A DNA stretch of 64,000 nucleotides from Micromonospora chalcea (GCF_002926165.1 NZ_MAGP01000103.1:1-64000), one strand, 5' to 3'. Shown: positions 51,015-60,218, counted from the first letter of the stretch. Notes: generated by a model from the sequence alone, not told the origin. Translations and numbers: made by a program.

Positions 51015-51358
51015 TGCTCAAGATCTGCTCCACCGAGGACGTGCCGAAGGGCACCGCGATCAGCGCCGACGTGGACGGCGTGCAGGTCGCGATCGTGCAC
51101 GGCGAGGACGACGTGTTCTACGCGGTGCACGACGAGTGCTCGCACGCCGCCGTGGCGCTGTCCGAGGGCGAGGTCGAGGGCTGCACGCTGGAATGCTGGC
51201 TGCACGGATCCCGTTTCGACCTGCGTACCGGTGAGCCCACCGGGCTGCCCGCGACCGAACCCGTACCCGTCTATTCCGTCGAAGTCCGCGACGGCGACAT
51301 CTACCTTTCCGTGGACGGCGACGGCCGTCCGCTGCCGAGCAATGGAGTGACCCGCTGA
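51014..51358 (+). CDS. Rieske-type ferredoxin of the SUF operon
   Basis: A 114-residue soluble Rieske protein (non-heme iron oxygenase ferredoxin type). Cluster ligands are in DECSHAAVALS (CxH) and CTLECWLHGSRFDLRTG (CxxH). It may be an electron donor for cluster assembly or an early recipient. It overlaps sufD and sufC by one nucleotide each, so it is a fixed part of the operon. Confidence 0.94.
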   Translation: MLKICSTEDVPKGTAISADVDGVQVAIVHGEDDVFYAVHDECSHAAVALSEGEVEGCTLECWLHGSRFDLRTGEPTGLPATEPVPVYSVEVRDGDIYLSVDGDGRPLPSNGVTR

Positions 51359-52131
51359 TGAGCACCCTGGAGATCCGCGACCTGAAGGTGTCGGTCAAGC
51401 TGCCCGAGGGTGAGCTCAAGCCGATCCTGCACGGGGTCGACCTGACCGTGCGCTCCGGCGAGACGCACGCCATCATGGGCCCGAACGGCTCCGGCAAGTC
51501 GACGCTGGCGTACTCGATCGCCGGTCACCCGAAGTACGAGATCACCGGCGGCGAGGTGACCCTCGACGGCGAGGACGTGCTGTCCATGTCCGTCGACGAG
51601 CGGGCCCGCGCCGGTCTCTTCCTGGCCATGCAGTACCCGGTCGAGGTCCCCGGCGTGTCGGTGGCCAACTTCCTGCGTACCGCCAAGACCGCCATCGACG
51701 GTGAGGCGCCGAAGCTGCGCACCTGGGGCGGCGAGCTGCGCGGCGCCATGGAGCGCCTCCAGATGGACCCGGCGTTCGCCCAGCGCAACGTCAACGAGGG
51801 CTTCTCCGGCGGCGAGAAGAAGCGGCACGAGATCGTGCAGCTGGAGCTGCTCAAGCCGAAGATGGCGATCCTCGACGAGACCGACTCCGGCCTGGACGTG
51901 GACGCGCTGCGCGTGGTCAGCGAGGGCGTGAACCGGGTACGCGACACCGGTGACACCGGCCTGCTGCTGATCACCCACTACACGCGCATCCTGCGTTACA
52001 TCAAGCCCGACTTCGTGCACGTCTTCGTGGCCGGCCGGATCGTCGAGCAGGGCGGCCGGGAGCTGGCCGACAAGCTCGAGGAAGAGGGCTACGAGCGCTA
52101 CGTCGCCGGAGCCGGCGCGGCACGGGCCTGA
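51358..52131 (+). CDS. sufC: Fe-S cluster assembly ATPase SufC
   Basis: Soluble ABC-type ATPase of SufBCD, 257 residues. Walker A GPNGSGKSTL, signature SGGEKKRHEI, Walker B MAILDETDSGLDVDAL (the SufC-specific ETDSGLD), and H-loop LITHYTRI. ATG overlaps the ferredoxin stop by 1 nt. Confidence 0.98.
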   Translation: MSTLEIRDLKVSVKLPEGELKPILHGVDLTVRSGETHAIMGPNGSGKSTLAYSIAGHPKYEITGGEVTLDGEDVLSMSVDERARAGLFLAMQYPVEVPGVSVANFLRTAKTAIDGEAPKLRTWGGELRGAMERLQMDPAFAQRNVNEGFSGGEKKRHEIVQLELLKPKMAILDETDSGLDVDALRVVSEGVNRVRDTGDTGLLLITHYTRILRYIKPDFVHVFVAGRIVEQGGRELADKLEEEGYERYVAGAGAARA

Positions 52132-52137
52132 CCTGCC

Positions 52138-53442
52138 ATGACCTCGATGGCCATCCCGGCGGGCATGCCGCAGTACGACGACGTGCCGCGCTTCGACGTG
52201 GCGAAGGTGCGGGCCGACTTCCCGATCCTCGACCGGGAGGTCAACGGCCACCCGCTGGTCTACCTGGACAGCGCCAACACCTCGCACAAGCCGCGGCAGG
52301 TGCTCGACGTGCTCGCCGAGCACTACGCGCTGCACAACGCCAACGTGTCGCGCTCGGTGCACACGCTGGGCACCGAGGCCACCGAGGCGTACGAGGGCGC
52401 GCGGGCGAAGATCGCCGCGTTCATCAACGCGCCGAGCGTGGACGAGGTGGTGTTCACCAAGAACTCCACCGAGGCGATCAACATCGTGGCGTACGCCTTC
52501 TCCAACGCCTCGCTGCGCGCGGACGGCGACCCCCGGTTCCGGCTGGGCCCCGGCGACGAGATCGTGATCTCCGAGATGGAGCACCACTCGAACATCGTCC
52601 CGTGGCAGCTGCTGGCGGAGCGCACCGGCGCGACGCTGCGCTGGTTCCCGGTCACCGACCAGGGCCGGCTCGACGAGTCCGGCCTGGACGACCTGGTCAC
52701 CGAGCGGACGAAGATCGTCTCGCTGGTGCACATGTCGAACATCCTCGGCACCGTCAACGCCACCTCGCGGATCACCGCGCGGGTCCGCGAGGTCGGCGCG
52801 CTGCTGCTGCTCGACTGCTCGCAGTCGGTGCCGCACCTGCCGATGGACGTGGTCGACCACGACGCCGACTTCATCGTCTTCACCGGGCACAAGATGTGCG
52901 GCCCGACCGGCATCGGCGTGCTCTGGGGCCGGGGCGAGCTGCTCGCCGCGATGCCCCCGGTGATGGGCGGCGGCTCGATGATCGAGACGGTGACCATGGG
53001 CGGCTCGACGTTCGCCGCGCCGCCGGCCCGGTTCGAGGCGGGCACCCCGCCGATCGCCGAGGCGGTCGCGCTCGGCGCCGCGGTGGACTACCTCACCGCG
53101 ATCGGCATGCCGGCCATCCAGTGGCACGAGAAGGAGCTGACGGCGTACGCGCTGGACGCCCTCGCCACCGTGCCCGGCCTGCGGATCTTCGGCCCGACGG
53201 TGCCGGTGGGCCGGGGCGGGACGATCTCGTTCGCGCTCGGTGACGTGCACCCGCACGACGTCGGGCAGGTGCTCGACTCGCTCGGCGTGCAGGTGCGGGT
53301 GGGCCACCACTGCGCCCGGCCGGTGTGCACCCGGTTCGGGGTGCCGGCCACGACGCGGGCGTCGTTCTACCTCTACACCACCACCGCGGAGATCGACGCC
53401 CTGGTGGCGGGTCTGGAGCGGGTGCGGAAGGTGTTCCAGTGA
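52138..53442 (+). CDS. sufS: Cysteine desulfurase SufS
   Basis: PLP enzyme supplying sulfur from cysteine, 434 residues. PLP-binding His/Lys in EMEHHSNIVPW and FTGHKMCGPTGIG; the catalytic Cys is in VGHHCARPVCTRFG. With sufU downstream it uses the zinc-dependent SufS-SufU relay typical of Gram-positives, rather than SufE. ATG 52138 is 6 bp after sufC. Confidence 0.97.
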   Translation: MTSMAIPAGMPQYDDVPRFDVAKVRADFPILDREVNGHPLVYLDSANTSHKPRQVLDVLAEHYALHNANVSRSVHTLGTEATEAYEGARAKIAAFINAPSVDEVVFTKNSTEAINIVAYAFSNASLRADGDPRFRLGPGDEIVISEMEHHSNIVPWQLLAERTGATLRWFPVTDQGRLDESGLDDLVTERTKIVSLVHMSNILGTVNATSRITARVREVGALLLLDCSQSVPHLPMDVVDHDADFIVFTGHKMCGPTGIGVLWGRGELLAAMPPVMGGGSMIETVTMGGSTFAAPPARFEAGTPPIAEAVALGAAVDYLTAIGMPAIQWHEKELTAYALDALATVPGLRIFGPTVPVGRGGTISFALGDVHPHDVGQVLDSLGVQVRVGHHCARPVCTRFGVPATTRASFYLYTTTAEIDALVAGLERVRKVFQ

Positions 53443-53915
53443 TGCAGCTCGAATCCCTCTACCAGGAGATCATCCTGGACCACTACAAGCACCCGCACGG
53501 CCGCGGCCTGCGGGACGCGGCAGACCCGGCCGCCCGGGTCGGCGAGGCGCACCACGTCAACCCGACCTGCGGCGACGAGATCACCGTGCGGGTGGCGACC
53601 GACGGCACGGTGTTCACCGACATCTCGTACGACGGGATGGGCTGCTCGATCAGCCAGGCGTCGGCGAGCATCCTGCACGAGCTGCTGCGCGGCAGGGCCG
53701 CGAGCGACGCCGCGGTGGTGCACGAGGCGTTCGTGCAGTTGATGTCCGGGCGGGGCCAGGTCACGCCGGACGAGGACGTGCTCGGAGACGGGGTGGCGTT
53801 CGCGGGTGTCGCGCGCTACCCGGCCCGGGTGAAGTGCGCGCTGTTGTCGTGGATGGCGTTCAAGGACGCCGCGGCACGCGCCGGGGTGGGCGTGAGCCCG
53901 GAGGTGAAGGCATGA
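53442..53915 (+). CDS. sufU: Sulfur-transfer scaffold SufU
   Basis: A 157-residue zinc-dependent sulfurtransferase that accepts sulfur from SufS. The three ligand/acceptor Cys are in HHVNPTCGDEI, YDGMGCSISQASASIL and ARVKCALLSW, and the SufU-specific insertion between the second and third is present. ATG 53442 overlaps the sufS stop by 1 nt; an in-frame GTG lies 3 nt earlier. Confidence 0.96.
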   Translation: MQLESLYQEIILDHYKHPHGRGLRDAADPAARVGEAHHVNPTCGDEITVRVATDGTVFTDISYDGMGCSISQASASILHELLRGRAASDAAVVHEAFVQLMSGRGQVTPDEDVLGDGVAFAGVARYPARVKCALLSWMAFKDAAARAGVGVSPEVKA

Positions 53916-54349
53916 GCGACGAGAACATGACCCCCGAGGCTGGCGCGGTGGCGACGGACGGCGCGGCCGTCAACGGTGCTGTTGCCGGCGGCGCGGCCGC
54001 GGGCGCGGCGGCGCCGGCCGGCGGCAAGGCCGCTATCGGCGACATCGAAGAGGCGATGAAGGACGTCGTCGACCCCGAGCTGGGCATCAACGTGGTCGAC
54101 CTGGGCCTGGTGTACGGCGTCCACGTCGACGACGACAACGTGGCCACCCTGGACATGACGCTGACCTCGGCGGCCTGCCCGCTGACCGACGTGATCGAGG
54201 ACCAGGCCCGGCAGGCGCTGACCACCGGTCCCGGTGGCGGCCTCGTCAACGACATCCGGATCAACTGGGTCTGGCTGCCGCCGTGGGGCCCCGACAAGAT
54301 CACCGACGAGGGGCGCGACCAGCTCCGCTCGCTCGGCTTCAACGTCTGA
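53912..54349 (+). CDS. sufT: Metal-sulfur cluster maturation factor SufT (DUF59)
   Basis: A 145-residue DUF59/MIP18-family protein aiding Fe-S maturation. The domain has DVVDPELGINVVDLGLVYGV and the reactive Cys in LTSAACPLTDVI. An Ala/Gly-rich low-complexity N-terminal extension of about 40 residues precedes it. ATG overlaps the sufU stop by 4 nt. It ends the operon at a strong hairpin. Confidence 0.95.
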   Translation: MSDENMTPEAGAVATDGAAVNGAVAGGAAAGAAAPAGGKAAIGDIEEAMKDVVDPELGINVVDLGLVYGVHVDDDNVATLDMTLTSAACPLTDVIEDQARQALTTGPGGGLVNDIRINWVWLPPWGPDKITDEGRDQLRSLGFNV

Positions 54350-54367
54350 CAGTTCTCCCGGTCACCG

Positions 54368-54406
54368 CCGCGGGCGCGGCACCCTTGAGGGGTGCCGCGC
54401 CCGCGG
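54368..54406 (+). terminator. Terminator of the SUF operon
   Basis: Perfect 17-bp stem (54368-54384 with 54390-54406), 5-nt loop, followed by TGTTCTGTTCTCT, a partial U tract. Confidence 0.88.
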
Positions 54407-54424
54407 TGTTCTGTTCTCTCGGCA

Positions 54425-54501
54425 TGATCGACACCGTTACGCCGATGTGGTGTGGTCGGAGTGGCTTTGATGCCGCCACATCGGCGAAGTGGTGTCGATC
54501 A
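54425..54501. repeat. Large inverted repeat 1 downstream of suf
   Basis: 26-nt arms (54425-54450 and 54476-54501, outer end TGATCGACACC) with 3 mismatches and a 25-nt loop. No ORF accounts for it. Too far from sufT to be its primary terminator. Confidence 0.8.
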
Positions 54502-54547
54502 AGGTGACCTGGCGGCACTGCCACCGGCGTTGGTGCCCCGAACAGCG

Positions 54548-54597
54548 AGATCTTGGTACGAGATCGCCCCTGCGGGGGCAGATTCGTACCAAGATCT
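54548..54597. repeat. Large inverted repeat 2 downstream of suf
   Basis: Perfect 14-nt arms AGATCTTGGTACGA (54548-54561) and its complement (54584-54597), enclosing a second 5-bp stem (54566-54570 with 54575-54579). Resembles a REP-type palindrome or an additional transcription-stop structure. Confidence 0.8.
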
Positions 54598-54662
54598 TCA
54601 GTCCAACCGAGGCGCGGGAAAACCGGTTCCGGGGTGGGGGAACCAGGGGGCAGGATGAGCGG

Positions 54663-54767
54663 GTGATCGAGGCGTACCCGAAGCAGGCTCCTGTCCGTGC
54701 GGCCACCGCCGCGCGTCGACAGCGCATCCTGCCGCCGGCCGCCTCGGCCCGCCACCCCTCGTCGTGA
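54663..54767 (+). CDS. Possible 34-residue ORF coupled to the LysE-like gene
   Basis: GTG 54663 has AGGA 7 nt upstream, and its TGA overlaps the next GTG by 4 nt (GTGA), the arrangement used for translational coupling in this window. The basic peptide (VIEAYPKQAPVRAATAARRQ at its start) matches nothing I know. It may be a coupling leader rather than a functional protein. Confidence 0.35.
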   Translation: MIEAYPKQAPVRAATAARRQRILPPAASARHPSS

Positions 54768-55417
54768 CCGGGGCGTTCCTGGCCGGCCTGGTCGCCGGCT
54801 ACGGCGTCGCCATCCCGGTCGGCGCGATCGCGATCCTCATTCTCGGGCTCAGCGCGCGTACCTCGTTCCGGGTCGGTTCGGCGGCGGCGCTCGGCGTGGC
54901 CACCGCCGACGGGATGTACGCGGCCGTGGCGGCGCTCGGCGGGGCCGCGGTGGCCAGCGGGCTCGCGCCGTTCGCGGGTCCGCTGCGGCTGATCGCCGCG
55001 GGGGTGCTGCTGGCCCTCGCCTGCCTCACCGCCTGGCGCGCGATGCGCCCACCCGCCCCGGCGCAGGAGCCGGACTCACCCGCCCCGGCGCAGGAGCCGA
55101 GTCCGCGGGGTGGCCTGGACACGCCGGTGCGGGCGTTCGCCGCGGTTCTCGCGCTGACTCTGCTCAACCCGGCCACAGTGGTCTACTTCGTGGCGCTCGT
55201 CCTCGGCCGGGGCGACGTGCTCGGCTCCGGCGGGGCAGGTGCGATCGCCTTCACGGCCGGGGTGTTCCTCGCCTCGGCCAGCTGGCAGTTGCTGATCGCC
55301 GGCGGCGGCTCGCTGATCGGCCGGGCCCTCACCGGTCCCCGTGGGCGGCGGGTCACCGCGCTGCTGTCCAGCGCCATCATCGCCGCCCTCGCGGTCGCCA
55401 CGGTGCTCGGCGTCTGA
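54764..55417 (+). CDS. LysE/RhtB-family permease-like protein
   Basis: A 217-residue membrane protein with about six helices, in the LysE amino-acid exporter fold: GYGVAIPVGAIAILILGLSA near the N-terminus, and LTLLNPATVVYFVALVLG, which carries the family's NP motif. The central cytoplasmic loop has two copies of PAPAQEPxSP, a small internal repeat. GTG 54764 has no SD of its own; a short upstream ORF ends over it. Substrate unknown. Confidence 0.85.
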   Translation: MTGAFLAGLVAGYGVAIPVGAIAILILGLSARTSFRVGSAAALGVATADGMYAAVAALGGAAVASGLAPFAGPLRLIAAGVLLALACLTAWRAMRPPAPAQEPDSPAPAQEPSPRGGLDTPVRAFAAVLALTLLNPATVVYFVALVLGRGDVLGSGGAGAIAFTAGVFLASASWQLLIAGGGSLIGRALTGPRGRRVTALLSSAIIAALAVATVLGV

Positions 55418-55539
55418 CCGAAGGGGACGGCCGCGGCCCGACGGCATCGATCGGATTCCGGGAGCCGGGACGACCTGGAGCATCGTCCGGACGCAACCGC
55501 ATCATCTTCGCGGCTGATGTTCGGAGTCGCGAGTGGTCC

Positions 55540-55561
55540 TAGGGTCACGGAACAATCCGTG
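55540..55561 (+). promoter_or_regulatory. Candidate promoter/operator of the metzincin gene
   Basis: TAGGGT (55540-55545) as a -10 box, directly followed by CACGGA-ACAA-TCCGTG (55546-55561), a 6+6 palindrome at the presumed start of transcription. The position suits a repressor site. Confidence 0.4.
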
Positions 55562-55633
55562 GACCGTTCACGTACATCCGGTCATCCCCACCGGTCGTGC
55601 GTCGATCCACACCAGACCCAGCAGGGAGAAGAC

Positions 55634-58600
55634 TTGAGGATCACCCTGTGGCGTCCGCCGCGCGACCGGCAACCCGCCCGGCGCGGACGGACCGCTGCCC
55701 TCCTCGTCGCCGCGCTGGCCGCGGCGACGCTTCCCGTTCTCGCGGCGCCCGCGCCCGCCTCCGCCGCACCCGGCGTCCACGGGCCGTGGCAGAAGGTGGA
55801 CGGCAAGCCGGCGGCCACCAAGGCGGGCCGCCAGGCCGCGATCAAGGCCAAGCGGCTGACCGCGTACAAGCTGGACCGCGGCACCATGAAGGGCCTGCTG
55901 GACAAGGCGCCGGCCGAGAAGCGCGTCGCGGTGGCCCGGGTGGCGAAGCAGGTGGTGTCGCTGCCCGCTCCGGACGGCACGTTCCAGCGCTTCGAGCTGG
56001 TCGACTCGCCGGTCATGGAGGCCGGTCTGGCCGCGAGGCACCCGGAGATCACCACGTACGCCGGCAAGGGCCTGGACGACCCGGCCGCGACCATCCGCGC
56101 GGACCTCACCCCGCTCGGGTTCCACGCCTCGGTCCGGTCGGCCAAGGGCAACTGGTACATCGACCCGTACTACCAGCGTGACCAGAGCCTGTACGCGAGC
56201 TACTTCGCCCGCGACCTGGAGCACCCGGAGGGCGAGTTCGTCGAGCGTGCGGACGTCACGCAGGAGGCGCACGCCCTGGCCGAGGAGATCGCCGAGGCGG
56301 AGGTCCCGGCCGGGCCGCTGGTGAAGCTGCGCACCTACCGGGTGGCGCTGGTGACCGACCCATCGTACGCCACCTACTTCGGCGCGGAGAACGTCACCGC
56401 CGCGAAGGTGACGCTGATGAACCGGGTCACCCAGATCTACGAGGACGAGACGGCGATCCGGCTCGTGCTGATCAACGACACCGACAAGACCAACCTGAAC
56501 ACGCCGGCCCTGGCCACCGAGCCGAACGGCCCGTGCGGCGCGGCGGCCTGCTTCACACCGGCGCAGCTCACCTCCTGCGGCAGTGGCACGCTCAGCCGTA
56601 ACCGGATCGTGCTCGGCCAGCTGGTCGGCGCGAGCAACTACGACGTGGGCCACGTCGGCCTGGGCGTCAACGGCGGCGGCGTGGCCAGCCTCGGCGTGAT
56701 CGGCGGCAACGGCAAGGCGCAGGGCTGCACCGGCCTGCCGACACCGGTCGGCGACTTCTACGCGGTCGACTACGTCTCGCACGAGATGGGTCACCAGTTC
56801 GCCGGCAACCACACCTTCAACGGCACCCAGTACAACTGCTCGGGCGGCAACCGCAGCGCGGCCAACTCGTACGAGCCGGGCAGCGGTTCGTCGATCATGG
56901 CGTACGCGGGCATCTGCCAGCAGGACAACCTCCAGCCGCACAGCGACCCGTACTGGTCGCACCGCAGCTACACCGAGATCACCAACTACGTCACGTCGAA
57001 CCGCCCGGCCATCAACGAGGTGCAGAACGTCTCGCTGTACGGGTTCGACGCCGACGGTGACTCGTTCACCATCAGCTACGCGGGCAGCGACTCGGCGCCG
57101 ATCACGCGGGGCGTCAACTACACCACCGCGGGCATCAAGGCGGCCATCGAGGGCATCGCCGGCTGGCCGGCCGGCGCGACGGTCACCGTGGCCGCGTTCG
57201 GTGGCAGCGGCACGCTCAACGACAACGGCTTCCAGGTGACGTTCGGCGGCACGCTGGCCACCACCAACGTGGCGTCGCTGGAGCTGACGAACGCCTCCGG
57301 CGCCTCCGGTTTCGTCGGTGAGACGGCCAAGGGCGGCGCCATCGACAACGGCGGCTGGCTGGTCGAGGAGACCACCAACCACGCCCCGGTGGTCACCGTC
57401 CCGGAGACCGTCACCATCCCGGTGCGTACGCCGTTCGCGCTGACCGGCAGCGCCACCGACGCCGACGGCGACACCGTCACGTACCTGTGGGAGCAGAACG
57501 ACAGGGGCGCCACGACCGGCACCGCGCTGACGAACAACACGAAGGTCAACGGTCCGCTGTTCCGGGTGTTCGGCGAGGCGGCGATCGTGTCGCCGACGGA
57601 CACGCTGAAGTACTACTCGCCGGGGCTGAACGCGGTCACCACCGACTCGACCCGGGTGTTCCCGGACATGCGGCAGATCCTGGCCGGCAACACCAACGCG
57701 GCCACCGGCGCCTGCCCGGCTGCCCCGGCGCCGCCGGCCACCGGTGGCGCGTCGAACGTGCCGGCCGAGCTTGTCGACTGCTACTCCGAGTTCCTGCCCA
57801 CCCGCGACTGGGTCGGCATCGCGGGTGACCGGACCCTGCACTTCAAGCTCACCGCCCGGGACGGGCGGCTGGGCGGCGGCGGCATCGGCAGCGGCGACGT
57901 CGCCGTGGTGCTGGCGCCGGACGCGGGTCCGTTCCTGGTGACCTCGCAGGGCGCCGCCGCCGTCCTGGACGGCGGCTCGACCCAGACCGTGACGTGGGAC
58001 GTGGCCGGCACCGACGTGGCGCCGGTGAACGCCGCGCAGGTGAAGATCTCGCTGTCCGCCGACGGCGGGCTGACCTTCCCGTACGTGCTGGCGGAGCAGA
58101 CCGCCAACACCGGCTCGGCGACGGTGACGCTGCCGAACGTGGCGACCGGGAAGGCCCGGATCAAGATCGAGGCGGTCGGCAACGTCTTCTTCGACGTCAA
58201 CGACGCCGACTTCACCATCCGGTCCGCACCGGCCGTCACCAGCACCGCCCCGGACGGTGGCGTGAGCGTCCAGTACAGCGACGCGCTCTCGCCTGCCGTC
58301 ACGGTCACCGCGACCGACGGCGACACCACGGGCGCGGACCTGACCGCCGCCGCCACCGGGTTGCCCGCCGGCCTGTCCCTGGCCGTCACGAGCACCTCCG
58401 CGGCCGACGCCCGGCCGGGCTCGCGTACCTGGACGGTCGCCGGCACCACCACGGCGGCCCCGGGTGCCTATCCGGTCACGGTGACCGTCTCCGACGGCTC
58501 CGGGCTGACCGGCAGCACCTCGTTCACGATCACGGTCACCGCCGAGGACGCGGCGGTCAGCTGGGCCGGTGACACGCTGGTGAACACCGCGACCGGCGGC

Positions 58601-59329
58601 GCCTCCGGCAAGGCCCTGCTGCGGGCCGTGGTCCGGGACAGCTCGGTGCTGCCCGGCGCGACGGACACCACAGCCGGTGACATCCGGACCGCCACCGTCA
58701 CCTTCACGAAGGACGGCGTGACGCTCTGCGCCGCAGTGCCGGCCCTGCTGGGCACGGCCACCACGAGCGCGTCCGCGGCGTGCGAGGCCACGCTGCCGAA
58801 GGGCACGCACACCGTCACCGCGACAGTGGGCGGCAACTACACGGGCAGCACCACCGCGCAGGTCACAGTCGCCGTCTCCGACGGCGGGTTCCTCACCGGT
58901 GGCGGTCACCTGACCGCCACCCGCTCGGCGGGCACCTACCCGGCCGACGTGAACTCCACCGTCGAGGTGGAGCTGAACGCGAAGCCGGGCAAGGCGAACA
59001 AGCCCGCCACCGGCAAGGCCGAGATCGAGTTCCGCTCCGGCGGGAAGGCGTACACGATCAAGTCCGGCACCGTCGACGCGCTCGGCGTCACCTCGGCGGG
59101 CAAGGTCGCCCAGGTGCGCTACCAGGCCGCCCTGTACGACAACAAGGGCAAGCTGGTGGCCTCCGGTCTGACCGTGGCCGTCACGGTGACCGACCGGGGC
59201 GCCCCCGGCAGGAACGACACCGTCGGGGTCACGCTGTGGAAGGGCGGCGCGCTGCTGTTCTCGTCCGACTGGACGGGCGGCGGCACCGCCGAGGTCACGC
59301 TGAAGGGCGGCAACCTCACCGTCCACTGA
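55634..59329 (+). CDS. Large secreted metzincin protease (reprolysin/M12B-like) with Ig-like repeats
   Basis: A 1231-residue exported protease. Signal peptide with AALLVAALAAATLPVLAAPAPASA, a propeptide to about residue 230, then a metzincin domain with zinc site HEMGHQFAGNH (from residue 383) and Met-turn SIMAYAG (near 422). Then come Asp-rich cadherin/PKD/Ig-like modules: TDADGDTVTYLWEQND, an Ig-like domain with TATDGDTTGADLTAAATGLP, and a C-terminal beta-rich domain. The start is TTG 55634 with AGGGAG close upstream; the ATG-like upstream codon would place 39 extra residues before the signal. Probably digests extracellular protein. Confidence 0.92.
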   Translation: MRITLWRPPRDRQPARRGRTAALLVAALAAATLPVLAAPAPASAAPGVHGPWQKVDGKPAATKAGRQAAIKAKRLTAYKLDRGTMKGLLDKAPAEKRVAVARVAKQVVSLPAPDGTFQRFELVDSPVMEAGLAARHPEITTYAGKGLDDPAATIRADLTPLGFHASVRSAKGNWYIDPYYQRDQSLYASYFARDLEHPEGEFVERADVTQEAHALAEEIAEAEVPAGPLVKLRTYRVALVTDPSYATYFGAENVTAAKVTLMNRVTQIYEDETAIRLVLINDTDKTNLNTPALATEPNGPCGAAACFTPAQLTSCGSGTLSRNRIVLGQLVGASNYDVGHVGLGVNGGGVASLGVIGGNGKAQGCTGLPTPVGDFYAVDYVSHEMGHQFAGNHTFNGTQYNCSGGNRSAANSYEPGSGSSIMAYAGICQQDNLQPHSDPYWSHRSYTEITNYVTSNRPAINEVQNVSLYGFDADGDSFTISYAGSDSAPITRGVNYTTAGIKAAIEGIAGWPAGATVTVAAFGGSGTLNDNGFQVTFGGTLATTNVASLELTNASGASGFVGETAKGGAIDNGGWLVEETTNHAPVVTVPETVTIPVRTPFALTGSATDADGDTVTYLWEQNDRGATTGTALTNNTKVNGPLFRVFGEAAIVSPTDTLKYYSPGLNAVTTDSTRVFPDMRQILAGNTNAATGACPAAPAPPATGGASNVPAELVDCYSEFLPTRDWVGIAGDRTLHFKLTARDGRLGGGGIGSGDVAVVLAPDAGPFLVTSQGAAAVLDGGSTQTVTWDVAGTDVAPVNAAQVKISLSADGGLTFPYVLAEQTANTGSATVTLPNVATGKARIKIEAVGNVFFDVNDADFTIRSAPAVTSTAPDGGVSVQYSDALSPAVTVTATDGDTTGADLTAAATGLPAGLSLAVTSTSAADARPGSRTWTVAGTTTAAPGAYPVTVTVSDGSGLTGSTSFTITVTAEDAAVSWAGDTLVNTATGGASGKALLRAVVRDSSVLPGATDTTAGDIRTATVTFTKDGVTLCAAVPALLGTATTSASAACEATLPKGTHTVTATVGGNYTGSTTAQVTVAVSDGGFLTGGGHLTATRSAGTYPADVNSTVEVELNAKPGKANKPATGKAEIEFRSGGKAYTIKSGTVDALGVTSAGKVAQVRYQAALYDNKGKLVASGLTVAVTVTDRGAPGRNDTVGVTLWKGGALLFSSDWTGGGTAEVTLKGGNLTVH

Positions 59330-59342
59330 TCCACCCGGTAGA

Positions 59343-59376
59343 CGCGGGAGGGCACCGGTCACGGTGTCCTCCCGCG
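59343..59376 (+). terminator. Terminator of the metzincin gene
   Basis: 15-bp stem (59343-59357 with 59362-59376) with one G-U wobble and loop GTCA, 13 bp after the stop. Confidence 0.8.
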
Positions 59377-59402
59377 CTGCGTTGCGGGGCCCGCCGATGG
59401 CG

Positions 59403-59408
59403 TACCGT
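59403..59408 (+). promoter_or_regulatory. Candidate leaderless -10 box of the acVLRF1 gene
   Basis: TACCGT, 6 bases, then ATG 59415. The terminator of the preceding gene ends only 26 bp before, so a promoter in this position is needed. Confidence 0.45.
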
Positions 59409-59414
59409 CGGGCC

Positions 59415-60053
59415 ATGAGCAGCCGACCCGCCGCCGGCGGCGGCCGGTGGGTCGAGGTCGACCCCGGCCGCGTCGCCCGCTGGGTCGAGGGTTTCACCGA
59501 CCGGCACGGCCCGCCCACGACCACAGTCCAGGAGTACGGGCTCCTCCTCACCGCCCCGGACGACGCCACCGCCGAGCTGCACACCCCGCCCGGGGCGAGC
59601 GCGTCGGCGGACGTACCCGGATTCGTCGCCTCCGCCACCGCGGCCCGCCGGATCGGTCTGCTGCTGGCCCGCAAGGGCGCTGTCGCGGTCGGCGTCGCCG
59701 ACGGCGCCGACCTGGTGGTCTCCAAGGTGGACACCCGGTACGTGCAGGGACGTACCGCGGCGGGCGGCTGGTCCCAGCAGCGGTTCGCCCGGCGGCGCGA
59801 CAACCAGGCGAAGGCGGCCCTGGGCGACGCGGCCGAGCTGGCCGTACGCCTGCTGTTGCCGGAGGCCGGCACGCTGTCGACGCTGGTGTGCGGCGGCGAC
59901 CGGCGCGCGGTGGACACGGTGCTGACCGACCGACGGCTGGCCCCGCTGGCGGCGCTGCGCGCGCCGCGCCTGCTCGACGTGCCGGAGCCCCGGCACGCGG
60001 TGCTGGAGGCCGCCGTCGCGGCCGCCCGGGCGGTCCACATCCTGGTCCGCTGA
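59415..60053 (+). CDS. acVLRF1-family peptidyl-tRNA hydrolase
   Basis: A 212-residue protein of the actinobacterial VLRF1 family, distant relatives of release factor eRF1 and of Vms1, thought to release stalled nascent chains from ribosomes. The catalytic loop with conserved Gln is GGWSQQRFARRRDNQ, preceded by a core beta sheet (GAVAVGVADGADLVVSKVDT). The C-terminal half is eRF1-domain-2-like ([15 protein letters not shown]). Leaderless start likely. Confidence 0.88.
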   Translation: MSSRPAAGGGRWVEVDPGRVARWVEGFTDRHGPPTTTVQEYGLLLTAPDDATAELHTPPGASASADVPGFVASATAARRIGLLLARKGAVAVGVADGADLVVSKVDTRYVQGRTAAGGWSQQRFARRRDNQAKAALGDAAELAVRLLLPEAGTLSTLVCGGDRRAVDTVLTDRRLAPLAALRAPRLLDVPEPRHAVLEAAVAAARAVHILVR

Positions 60054-60218
60054 ACAGGAAAGATCACCTCAAGACGGCGCAATCCCGCTCCTCGATGGTG
60101 CATCGAATCGACTCGATGCCTATCGTCGGTGTCACGAAGCGGCGGGTCTCCGGGCGACCCGCAGGGGCAGCTTCGCCTCCGCCATCACGCGCCGACATCG
60201 TTGGGAGACAACAACTTC
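60054..60218. promoter_or_regulatory. Spacer with a palindrome upstream of the RCC1 gene
   Basis: 165 bp holding GCATCGA-N6-TCGATGC (60100-60119), a perfect 7+7 inverted repeat, followed by TATCGT at 60121-60126, which could be a -10 box. No ORF is supported. Confidence 0.4.

Noticed and set aside
55568-60103. A 1511-codon open frame on the minus strand opposite the metzincin and acVLRF1 genes
   Set aside because: It spans two well-supported opposite genes and a terminator, with Arg/Gly/Val-biased composition and no domain; an antisense artefact of GC bias.
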